A stretch of 64,000 bases of DNA from Mesobacillus harenae (GCF_013343715.1 NZ_JABUNR010000025.1:19393-83392), one strand, 5' to 3'; positions 26,468-35,186 are shown, counted from the stretch's first letter. The notes: generated by a model from the letters alone, not told the origin. Program-made: numbers and translations.

Positions 26468-26985
26468 TGACTGGACAACCGGTTCCGCCTTTCATTGTCT
26501 GGCTTCAGCGGTTAGTCCCTCGAGTCGCTTCGGTCCTGCGGATGAAGTCAAAGAACGACTTCACCCTCAGGCCCTCCAGCGCTAGTCGGGACTGGACAAC
26601 CGCTTCTGCCTTTCATTGTCTGGCTCCGCCTCCTAGGGGCTGGGGTCATAAGCCAATCGCCTCTGAAGGCAAAGAACGCCTTCTGCCAGTGCTCGTCTTA
26701 TGCCTGTCGCCCCTGGACAGTCGGCTCCGCCTTTCATTGTCTGGCTTCAGCGGTTAGTCCCTCGAGTCGCTTCGGTCCTGCGGATGAAGTCAAAGAACGA
26801 CTTCACCCTCAGGCCCTCCAGCGCTAGTCGGGACTGGACAACCGCTTCTGCCTTTCATTGTCTGGCTCCGCCTCCTAGGGGCTGGGGGCATAAGCCAATC
26901 GCCTCTGAAGGCAAAGAACGCCTTCTGCCAGCGCTCGTCTTATGCCTGTCGCCCCTGGACAGTCGGCTCTGCCTTTCTGGTTTGC
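26468..26985 (-). repeat. Tandem 242-bp repeat composed of alternating X and Y modules (X-Y-X-Y)
   Basis: The block starting CTTTCATTGTCTGGCTTCAG occurs at 26489 and again at 26731, a 242-base period, with only a few differences between copies (for example GGGGTCATAAG versus GGGGGCATAAG). Each copy is an X module (GATGAAGTC...GACTTCACC hairpin) followed by a Y module (CATAAGCCAATCGC ... CGCTCGTCTTATGCC around GAAGGC...GCCTTC). Orientation is opposite to the copies at 14163 and 47843. Long frames across it encode the same Pro/Ser-rich sequence twice and are artefacts. Confidence 0.9.
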
Positions 26986-27010
26986 ATAAAATATCTGGTT
27001 ATGTTATATT
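26982..27010 (+). promoter_or_regulatory. Promoter of the rimP-nusA-infB operon
   Basis: TTGCAT (26982-26987), exactly 17 bases, TATATT (27005-27010), with a TG extension before the -10 box. It begins right at the edge of the repeat block, and the leader would be about 140 bases. Confidence 0.75.
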
Positions 27011-27042
27011 TTTATTGGAAATACTAAGGATAACTCGGCAGA

Positions 27043-27067
27043 AGAGAGTGGGGAAACCCACTCTTTC
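27043..27067 (+). promoter_or_regulatory. Leader hairpin of the rimP operon with GAAA tetraloop
   Basis: AGAGTGGG-GAAA-CCCACTCT, then TTC. The stem is GC-capped with a GNRA-type loop, about 30 bases downstream of the predicted transcript start. The T-run is short, so it is more likely an mRNA leader structure or attenuator than a full terminator. Feedback through NusA is a hypothesis only. Confidence 0.6.
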
Positions 27068-27155
27068 GTGTTGTGTACACGTTTTTTCTTGAAATTAACT
27101 TTTCCTGGTAAAAGATGAAACAGAGCATAAAGAAAATAGTTAAAGGAGGGATATT

Positions 27156-27626
27156 ATGAGCAAAGTGACTGAAGTGGTTGAGGAATTAGTCACTCCAATC
27201 TTAACTGAAAACGGCTTGGAATTAGTGGACATCGAATACGCTAAAGAAGGCAGAGACTGGTTTCTTCGCGTTTTCATAGATAAGGATAATGGTATCGATA
27301 TCGAGGAATGCGGAATAGTCAGCGAGAGGCTCAGTGAAAAGCTTGATGAGATGGATCCTATTCCCCACAACTACTTTTTAGAGGTTTCTTCTCCAGGAGC
27401 GGAACGTCCGCTTAAGAAAGAAAAGGATTACCACAAAGCAATTGGCAAGAATGTGTTTGTTAAAACCTATGAACCGATTGATGGTGAGAAAGCATTTGAA
27501 GGAACTTTAACAAAATTTGATGGCCAGGTTGTGACCATCGATGTAAAGGTGAAAACTCGTACAAAAACGGTCGAGATCCCTCTTGAAAAAGTTGCCAGTG
27601 CGAGACTTGCTGTTACATTTTCGTAA
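27156..27626 (+). CDS. rimP: Ribosome maturation factor RimP
   Basis: 156 residues. Needed for 30S subunit maturation. The N-terminal domain has LVTPILTENGLELVDIEYAKEG and FIDKDNGIDIEECG, followed by NYFLEVSSPGAERPLKK. The C-terminal SH3-like domain has GTLTKFDGQVVTI. An AAAGGAGG ribosome binding site precedes the ATG. It is the first gene of the conserved rimP-nusA-ylxR-ylxQ-infB-ylxP-rbfA operon. Confidence 0.96.
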   Translation: MSKVTEVVEELVTPILTENGLELVDIEYAKEGRDWFLRVFIDKDNGIDIEECGIVSERLSEKLDEMDPIPHNYFLEVSSPGAERPLKKEKDYHKAIGKNVFVKTYEPIDGEKAFEGTLTKFDGQVVTIDVKVKTRTKTVEIPLEKVASARLAVTFS

Positions 27627-27780
27627 GGACCCGGGCTGAAGAAGCCCATTTTATTTATCCGGAAGTTTTTTAGCTATGAAGCCGGGTGATTAAAAACGGC
27701 CTCAAACTCCGGTCTAGAACAGGTTGCTTTCATCATACATGCATGTTTTGCAATTTTAATAAAAGGGGGATATGAAACTA

Positions 27781-28890
27781 ATGAGCAGTGAACTATTGGA
27801 TGCTCTAACAGTGCTTGAAAAAGAGAAAGGCATCTCAAGAGATATACTGATTGATGCTATTGAGGCTGCACTCATTTCTGCTTACCGCCGAAATTTTAAT
27901 CAAGCGCAAAATGTGCGGATTGATTTGAATCTTGAAAGCGGATCGATGCGTGTATTTGCTAGAAAAGAGGTAGTTGAAGAGGTATTTGACCCTCGGTTAG
28001 AAATTTCCATTGAGGAAGCAAAGAACATGAATCCCAACTACCGGGTAGAAGATGTTGTAGAGCTTGAAGTAACGCCAAAAGACTTCGGCCGAATTGCTGC
28101 TCAAACTGCAAAGCAGGTAGTGACACAACGTGTCCGCGAAGCAGAAAGAGGAATCATTTATTCTGAGTTTATTGACCGCGAAGAGGATATCATGACAGGT
28201 ATTGTTCAGCGCCAGGATCCTAAATTCATTTATGTAAGCCTTGGGAAAATCGAAGCTATTTTACCGGCTAATGAGCAAATGCCGAATGAAAGATATAAGC
28301 CTCATGACCGAATTAAAGTCTTTTTAACCAAAGTGGAGAAGACAACTAAAGGTCCCCAAATTTATGTATCAAGAACCCATCCTGGACTTCTGAAAAGATT
28401 GTTCGAGATAGAAGTTCCTGAAATCTATGATGGTACTGTTGAAATAAAGTCTGTGGCTCGTGAAGCAGGCGACCGTTCGAAAATTTCCGTTTACTCAGAT
28501 AACGCTGAAGTGGATCCAGTAGGTTCTTGCGTAGGCCCTAAAGGAACAAGAGTCCAGGCTGTTGTGAACGAGCTTAAGGGTGAAAAGATCGATATCGTAA
28601 AATGGTCTGAAGATCCAGTTGTGTTTGTTGCAAACGCGTTAAGCCCTTCAAAGGTGCTTGATGTTATTGTAAGCGAAGGTGAGAAAGCTACAACCGTTAT
28701 TGTCCCTGATTACCAGCTTTCACTGGCGATAGGGAAACGAGGGCAAAATGCTCGTCTGGCTGCGAAGCTTACAGGCTGGAAGATCGATATAAAGTCTGAA
28801 ACAGATGCCAGGGAAGCAGGCATTTTTCCGCGTGTGGAGAGCGGTTTTGAGGCAGACAATGAAGAAAACGAAGATCAGGACTTTGAATAG
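27781..28890 (+). CDS. nusA: Transcription termination/antitermination factor NusA
   Basis: 369 residues. Binds RNA polymerase and modulates pausing and termination. Domains: N-terminal polymerase-binding (1-130), S1 (about 135-200, DIMTGIVQRQDPKFIYVSLG), KH1 (VGSCVGPKGTRVQAVVNEL) and KH2 (LAIGKRGQNARLAAKLTGWK), then an acidic tail. As expected for Firmicutes it lacks the C-terminal repeats of E. coli NusA. An ATG at 27772 is only two bases after the ribosome binding site; the ATG at 27781 is properly spaced and gives MSSELLDALTVLEKEKGI. The 150-base gap from rimP has a GGGCT/AGCCC hairpin (27635-27655). Confidence 0.96.
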   Translation: MSSELLDALTVLEKEKGISRDILIDAIEAALISAYRRNFNQAQNVRIDLNLESGSMRVFARKEVVEEVFDPRLEISIEEAKNMNPNYRVEDVVELEVTPKDFGRIAAQTAKQVVTQRVREAERGIIYSEFIDREEDIMTGIVQRQDPKFIYVSLGKIEAILPANEQMPNERYKPHDRIKVFLTKVEKTTKGPQIYVSRTHPGLLKRLFEIEVPEIYDGTVEIKSVAREAGDRSKISVYSDNAEVDPVGSCVGPKGTRVQAVVNELKGEKIDIVKWSEDPVVFVANALSPSKVLDVIVSEGEKATTVIVPDYQLSLAIGKRGQNARLAAKLTGWKIDIKSETDAREAGIFPRVESGFEADNEENEDQDFE

Positions 28891-28900
28891 GGAGGAGTGA

Positions 28901-29188
28901 ATGGTTGTGAACAATCGTAAAAAAGTTCCGTTGCGAAAGTGTGTGGCAACTGGTGAAATGAAACCAAAAAAAGAACTCGTTCGCATCGTTCGCTCTAAAG
29001 AAGGAGAAGTATCCATTGATCTAACAGGCAAAAAATCTGGTAGAGGTGCCTATCTTTCAAAGGATACGGATGCCATCCTGCTTGCTAAAAAAAGAAAAAT
29101 TTTAGCAAATCAGTTACAAGTATCAATAGATGATTCAATATACGATGAGCTCCTCGAGCTCATTGAAAAGGAGAAACGACTATCCTGA
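28901..29188 (+). CDS. ylxR: YlxR family RNA-binding protein (RnpM)
   Basis: 95 residues. The conserved core VPLRKCVATGEMKPKKELVR, then the KSGRGAYLSKD loop, identifies YlxR. The B. subtilis protein has been reported to bind RNase P RNA and affect its activity. The ATG at 28901 is close to the GGAGGAG site; a GTG at 28907 has more usual spacing and would remove two residues, so the exact start is uncertain. The gene lies 10 bases after nusA, and its stop overlaps the ylxQ ATG. Confidence 0.92.
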   Translation: MVVNNRKKVPLRKCVATGEMKPKKELVRIVRSKEGEVSIDLTGKKSGRGAYLSKDTDAILLAKKRKILANQLQVSIDDSIYDELLELIEKEKRLS

Positions 29189-29490
29189 TGAATGCAAATC
29201 AATGGATGTCATTGCTTGGCTTAGCCAATCGAGCACGCAAACTAATATCTGGAGAAGAGCTTTCCGTTAAGGAAATCAGAAGCGGCAAAGCAAAGCTCGT
29301 TATTCTGTCAGCGGATGCATCCGCCAACACTACTAAGAAAATCACAGATAAATGTAATTCCTATCAAGTTCCGTACAGAATGGTTGAAAACCGGTACGAG
29401 CTCGGCCGAGCAATCGGAAAAGATGCCCGCGTTGTCGTCGCTTTATTGGATGATGGATTTGCAAAAAAGATGTTGACGTTGCTCGATTAA
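29188..29490 (+). CDS. rplGA: L7Ae-family ribosomal protein YlxQ
   Basis: 100 residues. An L7Ae/L30e-type protein that probably binds kink-turn RNA. Family features are LLGLANRARKLISGEE at the start, AKLVILSADASANTTKKI in the middle and the Gly/Arg-containing ELGRAIGKDARVVVALLD segment. It overlaps the ylxR stop by one base (TGATG). The function in ribosome biology is not settled, but its place between nusA and infB is conserved. Confidence 0.93.
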   Translation: MNANQWMSLLGLANRARKLISGEELSVKEIRSGKAKLVILSADASANTTKKITDKCNSYQVPYRMVENRYELGRAIGKDARVVVALLDDGFAKKMLTLLD

Positions 29491-29509
29491 TTCTAGCGGG
29501 GGTGAAAAT

Positions 29510-31816
29510 ATGAGTAAAACACGTGTGTACGAATATGCAAAAAAACATAACGTTCCAAGTAAAGATGTAATTACAAAATTAAAAGAAATGAACATTGAGG
29601 TTTCCAATCATATGACAGCAATTGAGGCTGACACAGTAAAAAAGTTGGATGCTACCTTCAGTAAAAAAGACGAAAAGCAACCGCAAAACAATCAATCAAG
29701 ACCACAGCAGCAGCGTCCACAAAACTCTGGCCAAAACCAGCAGCGCTCTGGACAAGGATCAAAGCCTGGCAGCGGGCAACAGCAAAGGCCGCAAAACCAG
29801 CAAGGCCAAGCTAGACCTAAGCCAGCTTCAGATAATCGGCCTGCAGCTAACAGCACTGCTTCAACTGCCAATAATGCTTCAACCAACAAAGACGGCAAGC
29901 CTAAAAAGGTATTTACGAACAATGCTGTTGCCGGCAGAAGCAACAATAATAACCGCGGCAATAACCGCAATAATAATTTTAATAAATCAAAGCCTAACAA
30001 TAATCGCGGGAAACAAAATCAGAATCGTGCCTCCCAGCCACCGCAAGTTCGTAAAGAAAAAGAACTTCCTGCAAAAATTACCTTCAGTGAATCTCTTACG
30101 GTTGCGGAGCTTGCTAAAAAGCTTTACCGCGAACCTTCAGAAATCATCAAAAAGTTATTTATGCTCGGCGTTATGGCCACAATCAACCAAGAGCTTGATA
30201 AGGATGCGATTGAACTAATCGCAACTGACTATGGAGTTGAGGTTGAAGAAGAAATTTTAATCGATACCACTGACCTGGAAGTATATTTCACTGAAGACGA
30301 AGCTGCAGATATGATAGAGCGTCCTTCAGTTGTTACGATCATGGGACACGTTGACCATGGTAAAACAACCTTGCTTGACTCAATTCGCCATACTAAGGTG
30401 ACTGCAGGAGAAGCAGGTGGAATTACCCAGCATATCGGAGCGTATCAGGTAGAAGATAAAGGCAAAAAAATTACTTTCCTTGATACACCAGGCCATGCTG
30501 CTTTTACAACAATGCGTGCCCGTGGTGCTAAAATCACAGACATAACGATCCTTGTTGTCGCAGCAGATGATGGTGTTATGCCGCAAACGGTTGAAGCAAT
30601 CAACCATGCGAAAGCAGCGGAAGTGCCAATTATTGTCGCTGTGAATAAAATGGATAAACCGGGTGCTAATCCAGACCGTGTTATGCAGGAACTTTCCGAT
30701 CATGGCTTGGTGCCGGAAGCGTGGGGCGGAGAAACGATCTTTGTTCCTATCTCAGCTTTAAAAGGTGATGGAATTGACAGCTTGCTAGAAATGATTCTCC
30801 TTGTAGGCGAAGTGGAAGAATACAAAGCAAACCCTAACAGGAATGCAGTTGGAACAGTAATTGAAGCCCAACTAGATAAAGGCCGCGGATCCGCTGCAAC
30901 ATTGCTTGTACAGAATGGTACACTAAAAGTGGGTGACCCAATCGTTGTAGGGAATACATTTGGACGTGTCCGTGCAATGGTAAGTGACTTAGGCCGCCGT
31001 GTGAAGGAAGCTGGCCCTTCAACTCCTGTGGAAATCACTGGATTGAATGATGTTCCGCTTGCCGGAGACCGCTTTGTCGTATTCAAAGATGAAAAAACTG
31101 CCCGCCAAGTCGGTGAGGCCCGTTATTCATTGGCGCTGCAGGCACAAAGAAGTGAAAAAGCGCGTGTAAGTCTTGATAACTTGTTTGAACACATGAAACA
31201 AGGGGAAATGAAAGACTTAAATCTAATTGTTAAAGCCGATGTACAAGGTTCAGTTGAGGCACTTGCTGCAGCCTTACAGAAACTGGATGTTGAAGGTGTA
31301 AATGTCCGAATTATTCATACCGGGGTTGGCGCAATTAATGAATCAGACATTACGCTTGCTGCTGCATCTAACGCCATTGTTATTGGATTTAACGTTCGTC
31401 CTGATAATAATGCGAAGCGAGCTGCAGATTCTGAAAGTGTTGATATTCGATTGCACCGAATCATTTATAAGGTAATTGAAGAAATTGAATCAGCTATGAA
31501 GGGGATGCTTGATCCTGAATTCCAAGAGAAAATAATTGGTCAAGCAGAAGTGCGTCAAACCTTTAAAGTATCCAAAATTGGAACGATTGCTGGGTCTTAT
31601 GTTACTGAAGGAAAAATCACTCGTGATAGCGGTATCCGCTTAATTCGCGACGGCATCGTAATATTTGAAGGAGTAATTGACGACCTGAAACGCTTCAAAG
31701 ATGACGCGAAGGAAGTCGCACAAGGCTACGAATGCGGAATTACCATTAAAAACTTCAAGGATGTCAAGGAAGGCGACGTAATTGAAGCATATATCATGGA
31801 AGAAGTGGAACGTTAA
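29510..31816 (+). CDS. infB: Translation initiation factor IF-2
   Basis: 768 residues. GTPase that brings initiator tRNA to the ribosome and joins subunits. The first IF2_N domain (1-55, TRVYEYAKKHNVPSKDVIT) is followed by a low-complexity Asn/Gln/Gly/Arg linker (about 57-185), then the second IF2_N domain (ITFSESLTVAELAKKLYREP). The G domain has GHVDHGKTT near 278, DTPGHAAF and NKMDKPGANPD. Domain II, domain III and the fMet-tRNA-binding C2 domain complete the protein. A long alternative frame within the linker (29649-30218) is an artefact of its codon composition. Confidence 0.98.
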   Translation: MSKTRVYEYAKKHNVPSKDVITKLKEMNIEVSNHMTAIEADTVKKLDATFSKKDEKQPQNNQSRPQQQRPQNSGQNQQRSGQGSKPGSGQQQRPQNQQGQARPKPASDNRPAANSTASTANNASTNKDGKPKKVFTNNAVAGRSNNNNRGNNRNNNFNKSKPNNNRGKQNQNRASQPPQVRKEKELPAKITFSESLTVAELAKKLYREPSEIIKKLFMLGVMATINQELDKDAIELIATDYGVEVEEEILIDTTDLEVYFTEDEAADMIERPSVVTIMGHVDHGKTTLLDSIRHTKVTAGEAGGITQHIGAYQVEDKGKKITFLDTPGHAAFTTMRARGAKITDITILVVAADDGVMPQTVEAINHAKAAEVPIIVAVNKMDKPGANPDRVMQELSDHGLVPEAWGGETIFVPISALKGDGIDSLLEMILLVGEVEEYKANPNRNAVGTVIEAQLDKGRGSAATLLVQNGTLKVGDPIVVGNTFGRVRAMVSDLGRRVKEAGPSTPVEITGLNDVPLAGDRFVVFKDEKTARQVGEARYSLALQAQRSEKARVSLDNLFEHMKQGEMKDLNLIVKADVQGSVEALAAALQKLDVEGVNVRIIHTGVGAINESDITLAAASNAIVIGFNVRPDNNAKRAADSESVDIRLHRIIYKVIEEIESAMKGMLDPEFQEKIIGQAEVRQTFKVSKIGTIAGSYVTEGKITRDSGIRLIRDGIVIFEGVIDDLKRFKDDAKEVAQGYECGITIKNFKDVKEGDVIEAYIMEEVER

Positions 31817-32098
31817 ATGGTAATCGGCCTAGCTGCATGTGAATGTATGATTTATAATGCACATTCCCTAAAAGACAAACGGGCCGTCTTACAGCGTATC
31901 ACTACCCGCTTGAAGCAAAAGTATAATGTTTCAGTTGCGGAAGTTGAGTTTCAGGATGCCTGGCAACGGACGAAAATAGCGATAGCAGCTGTTTCGTCTG
32001 TACAGGTAGCTGCTGAGAGAGAATTACAGCACGCTTTAAAGCTGATTGATTCTTTTCCGGAAATTGAACGGACGATCACCGAAATAGAGTGGCTTTAA
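31817..32098 (+). CDS. ylxP: YlxP family protein (DUF503)
   Basis: 93 residues. The start MVIGLAACECMIYNAHSLKD, then KRAVLQRITTRLKQKYNVSV, is the DUF503 signature, a small ferredoxin-like fold. Its function is not established; conserved placement between infB and rbfA suggests ribosome biogenesis. The ATG directly follows the infB stop codon with no gap, so it probably depends on coupled translation. Confidence 0.92.
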   Translation: MVIGLAACECMIYNAHSLKDKRAVLQRITTRLKQKYNVSVAEVEFQDAWQRTKIAIAAVSSVQVAAERELQHALKLIDSFPEIERTITEIEWL

Positions 32099-32115
32099 TA
32101 GACGAGGTGATAGAG

Positions 32116-32487
32116 ATGAGCCATAGAGCAAACCGTGTTGGAGAACAAATGAAAAAAGAACTGAGCGAAATAATCGGCCGGAAAATCAAGGATCCTAGGA
32201 TCGGTTTTGTGACCGTTACAGATGTTCAGGTGACAGGTGACCTTCAGCAGGCAAAAGTGTATATCTCCGTTTTAGGCGGCGATAATCAAAAAGAAAACAC
32301 ACTAAAAGGCTTAGCAAAGGCGAAGGGCTTCATACGCACAGAATTAGGTCAGCGTATCAGGCTTAGAAAAACACCAGAAATTATTTTCGAATTCGATGAA
32401 TCTCTTGAATATGGTAATCGGATTAATACATTGCTGCATGATCTTCAATCCGATGAAAAAAATCAGGAGAAAGAAAACGACGAATAA
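32116..32487 (+). CDS. rbfA: 30S ribosome-binding factor RbfA
   Basis: 123 residues. A KH-fold protein that helps late maturation of 16S rRNA. Visible features are SHRANRVGEQMKKELSEIIG, DPRIGFVTVTDVQVTGDLQQ and TPEIIFEFDESLEYGNRI. The open frame reaches back to 32089, but the ATG at 32116 follows GAGGTG at the right distance. The gene ends the rimP operon and is followed at once by a perfect terminator. Confidence 0.96.
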   Translation: MSHRANRVGEQMKKELSEIIGRKIKDPRIGFVTVTDVQVTGDLQQAKVYISVLGGDNQKENTLKGLAKAKGFIRTELGQRIRLRKTPEIIFEFDESLEYGNRINTLLHDLQSDEKNQEKENDE

Positions 32488-32519
32488 AGTGGATAGACAA
32501 TTGTCTATCCACTTTTTTT
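32488..32519 (+). terminator. Rho-independent terminator of the rimP-rbfA operon
   Basis: A perfect palindrome, AGTGGATAGACAA and its complement (13 bp, no unpaired loop), followed by seven T. It begins at the base after the rbfA stop. Confidence 0.93.
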
Positions 32520-32530
32520 AGAAAAAATAG

Positions 32531-32564
32531 GGCTAAAGCTGGTCTGTTGACCTAGGCTTTAGCC
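32531..32564 (+). promoter_or_regulatory. Strong hairpin in the truB leader
   Basis: GGCTAAAGC pairs perfectly with GCTTTAGCC. Inside it GGTC pairs with GACC around a TGTT loop, with short internal bulges. No T-run follows, so it is not a normal terminator. It lies 12 bases after the rbfA terminator and 15 bases before the truB ribosome binding site. Confidence 0.6.
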
Positions 32565-32591
32565 ATAAAAGTATTCTTGGAGGTTAATGTG

Positions 32592-33509
32592 ATGGAAGGG
32601 ATTTTACCACTTTTTAAGCCTGCTGGACTCACATCCCACGATTGTGTTTTCAAACTCAGAAAGATTCTTAGAACTAAAAAAATTGGCCATACGGGAACAC
32701 TAGATCCAGATGTCACAGGTGTCTTGCCCATTTGTATCGGCCGAGCTACAAAAATTGCAGAATACATAACAAATGCTGGTAAGGTTTACGAAGGAGAAGC
32801 GACAATTGGTTTTTCCACTACCACGGAAGACGCATCTGGTGACATCGTTGACAAAAAAAAGGTTGAAACGGCCATTTCAGTGGACCAAATTTTAAAGGTT
32901 CTTGAGTCCCTGACTGGTGAAATTGAACAAACGCCGCCGATGTTTTCAGCTGTCAAAGTTAATGGGAAGCGTCTATATGAATATGCACGGCAAGGAATCG
33001 AAGTGGAAAGACCAACGAGGAAGGTCACTATATATTCAATTAGCCTAATTGAGGGTTCACTTATTGCAACAGAGGAGACTGTGTCTTTTCGTTTCAGAGT
33101 CGCCTGCAGCAAAGGTACGTACATTAGGACGCTAGCCGTCATGATTGGCGAGCGGCTAGGCTATCCAGCTCATATGTCGCATCTTGTCCGCGTCCAATCC
33201 GCCGAGTTTACATTAGAAGACTGTTTTTCATTTGAACAGATCGAAAAGATGGCAGAAGAAGGCTCCATTCAATCCTTTTTGCGGCCAATCGAAGAAGGGC
33301 TTTTGAATTTGCCGAAATACACAATTAATGATAAAGTAGCAGAGAAAATAAAAAACGGGGCAGTCCTGCAAATGCCCGCAGAATTAGCGGATTTTGATGA
33401 ACCAATCGTGGTAGAAACATCCGCTGGTAATGCGTTGGCAATATATCAAAAGCATCCTCGTAAGGCTGGTTTACTTAAACCAGTAAAGGTATTGAGGAAC
33501 GAGCAGTAG
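32592..33509 (+). CDS. truB: tRNA pseudouridine-55 synthase TruB
   Basis: 305 residues. Converts U55 of the tRNA T loop to pseudouridine. The catalytic aspartate is D38 in KIGHTGTLDPDVTGVLPI. The opening ILPLFKPAGLTSHD and TPPMFSAVKVNGKRLYEYAR are typical, and a C-terminal PUA-like region follows. A TTG at 32577 would extend the frame, but the ATG at 32592 is eight bases after GGAGG. It forms a pair with ribF 32 bases downstream. Confidence 0.95.
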   Translation: MEGILPLFKPAGLTSHDCVFKLRKILRTKKIGHTGTLDPDVTGVLPICIGRATKIAEYITNAGKVYEGEATIGFSTTTEDASGDIVDKKKVETAISVDQILKVLESLTGEIEQTPPMFSAVKVNGKRLYEYARQGIEVERPTRKVTIYSISLIEGSLIATEETVSFRFRVACSKGTYIRTLAVMIGERLGYPAHMSHLVRVQSAEFTLEDCFSFEQIEKMAEEGSIQSFLRPIEEGLLNLPKYTINDKVAEKIKNGAVLQMPAELADFDEPIVVETSAGNALAIYQKHPRKAGLLKPVKVLRNEQ

Positions 33510-33541
33510 ATTGTGTGTTATTGGAAAAGGTGAGTATCAGC

Positions 33542-34492
33542 GTGGAATTGGTTAGAATCAATTATCCCCATTCATATACAAGTAAAGATTTTCCGCCACT
33601 GGCCTTAGCTCTTGGCTATTTCGACGGTGTCCACCTGGGCCATCAGCAGGTGATTGCAGAAGCACAGGCCTCTGCTCAATCCAAAGGCTTAAGGTCCGCG
33701 GTAATGACCTTTGATCCCCATCCATCTGTTGTGCTGGGCAAAACTAACCAGCAGCTAGATGCGATCACCCCTCTTTCGGAGAAGATCCATGTGATGGAAG
33801 GGCTTGGAATCGATTATTTATTCATTGTTCATTTTACTCAGGAATTTTCAAGTCTCCTCCCTCAGGAGTTTATAGACAAATTTATTATTGGACTTAATGT
33901 CAAGCATGTAGTTGCCGGTTTTGACTACCGATATGGAAAAATGGGGAAAGGAACGATGGAAACCTTACCGTTTCATTCTAGAGATCTATTTAGCTATACC
34001 GTAGTGCCGAAGCTTGAAACGGGTGGTGAAAAGGTCAGTTCAACCTTAATCAGGTCCCTTATTCGTCAAGGGACAACCGGCGGGCTTCCAAGCTTGTTGG
34101 GCCGATTTTATACAACCACCGGGATTGTGGTGGGCGGAGATAAACGGGGAAGAACAATTGGCTTTCCGACAGCAAATATCGATCATAGCGAAAATTATAT
34201 TATTCCTCCAGTTGGTGTATATGCTGTTAAAGTGCTTGTCAGGGGAACATGGCACAACGGAGTCTGCAACATCGGCTATAAGCCAACCTTTAATAAGGAA
34301 AGACCTGATGCCCCAACGGTAGAAGTTCATATTTTTGACTTTAACCACGAGATTTACGGAGATGAAGTAACGATCGAATGGCATATTCGGCTGCGGTCGG
34401 AACAGAAATTTAATGGCATTTCCGAACTGGTTGAACAAATCGACAAAGATAAGCAGGAAGCCCTGTTGTACTTTGAAAAAAACAACTGTTAG
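33542..34492 (+). CDS. ribF: Bifunctional riboflavin kinase / FAD synthetase
   Basis: 316 residues, matching B. subtilis RibC. The N-terminal adenylyltransferase domain has LGYFDGVHLGHQ (the HxGH nucleotide site) and VMTFDPHPSVV. The C-terminal flavokinase domain has GRTIGFPTANI and GVYAVKV. The start is a GTG at 33542, eight bases after AAAGGTGAG; an upstream TTG at 33515 lacks a ribosome binding site and extends the N-terminus beyond the family norm. In B. subtilis its FMN product controls FMN riboswitches; none is seen here. Confidence 0.95.
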   Translation: MELVRINYPHSYTSKDFPPLALALGYFDGVHLGHQQVIAEAQASAQSKGLRSAVMTFDPHPSVVLGKTNQQLDAITPLSEKIHVMEGLGIDYLFIVHFTQEFSSLLPQEFIDKFIIGLNVKHVVAGFDYRYGKMGKGTMETLPFHSRDLFSYTVVPKLETGGEKVSSTLIRSLIRQGTTGGLPSLLGRFYTTTGIVVGGDKRGRTIGFPTANIDHSENYIIPPVGVYAVKVLVRGTWHNGVCNIGYKPTFNKERPDAPTVEVHIFDFNHEIYGDEVTIEWHIRLRSEQKFNGISELVEQIDKDKQEALLYFEKNNC

Positions 34493-34615
34493 ACTTGCTT
34501 TTTGCCGGAAAAAGTTGTATTCTTAGTAACGTACCAAATCGAACCTTTACTTGGCAAGTCGAATCACCGACGCTTGCTCAGTAACAGGGGATTTATTATC
34601 AGGAGGTGAATACGG

Positions 34616-34885
34616 ATGGCAATCACTAAAGAACGTAAAAATGAACTAATCAGTGAATTCAAAACTCACGACAGTGACACGGGTTCTCCAGAAGTTCAAA
34701 TCGCTGTCCTTACTGCAGAAATTAACAGTTTGAACGATCACTTACGCGTTCATAAAAAAGACCACCACTCACGTCGCGGTCTATTAAAAATGGTAGGTAA
34801 ACGTCGTAACCTTTTGACATACCTACGTAACAAAGACGTTTCACGTTACCGTGATCTAATCAACAAGCTTGGTTTACGTCGATAG
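34616..34885 (+). CDS. rpsO: 30S ribosomal protein uS15
   Basis: 89 residues, the standard size. Binds the three-way junction of the 16S central domain. Visible stretches are HDSDTGSPEVQIAVLTAEI and HSRRGLLKMVGKRRNLLTYL, then the C-terminal SRYRDLINKLGLRR. The ribosome binding site is AGGAGGTGA. The 123-base upstream region may hold an S15-responsive leader as known in related bacteria, but I could not trace that structure with confidence. Confidence 0.98.
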   Translation: MAITKERKNELISEFKTHDSDTGSPEVQIAVLTAEINSLNDHLRVHKKDHHSRRGLLKMVGKRRNLLTYLRNKDVSRYRDLINKLGLRR

Positions 34886-34891
34886 TCTACA

Positions 34892-34918
34892 GAAGCGGGA
34901 TTATTCCCGCTTTTTTAT
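34892..34918 (+). terminator. Rho-independent terminator of rpsO
   Basis: AAGCGGGA pairs with TCCCGCTT around a TTAT loop and is followed by TTTTTTA. The rest of the 300-base gap to pnp has a possible hairpin (CTAAAA...TTTTAG, about 35001-35035) but no convincing promoter. Confidence 0.9.
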
Positions 34919-35186
34919 TAGGAAAAAAAAGATATAGCCTTTATTCGGTATACATATTCTAAGCAGGCCTTTTTCTGTACATACTATGAGAATAAAAAGC
35001 TAAAACCAGGCGATAACGTCGGAACGGCTTTTAGAGCAGAGTGTTTTGTTTTTACTTAATAAGGTATATTTCCAATAGGGGCATAATGATGCTTTTGTTG
35101 AGTTTATAAAGATGTGATGCAGGGTTGTTGATACAGTGGACAAGCCTGCCTAAAACTGAATCAGGTAGAGAGGGGTTTAAAAACGA

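Noticed and set aside
26458..27092. Two overlapping frames encoding near-identical 100-residue Pro/Ser-rich sequences
   Set aside because: They are translations of the 242-bp tandem repeat, with no start signals. Similarity between them reflects the DNA repeat.
29649..30218. 189-residue frame overlapping infB
   Set aside because: It is in another frame of the low-complexity Asn/Gln linker of IF-2, has no ribosome binding site and has no recognisable domain.
33515..34491. FMN riboswitch upstream of ribF
   Set aside because: Only 32 bases separate truB and ribF, too short for an aptamer, and no conserved elements are present.
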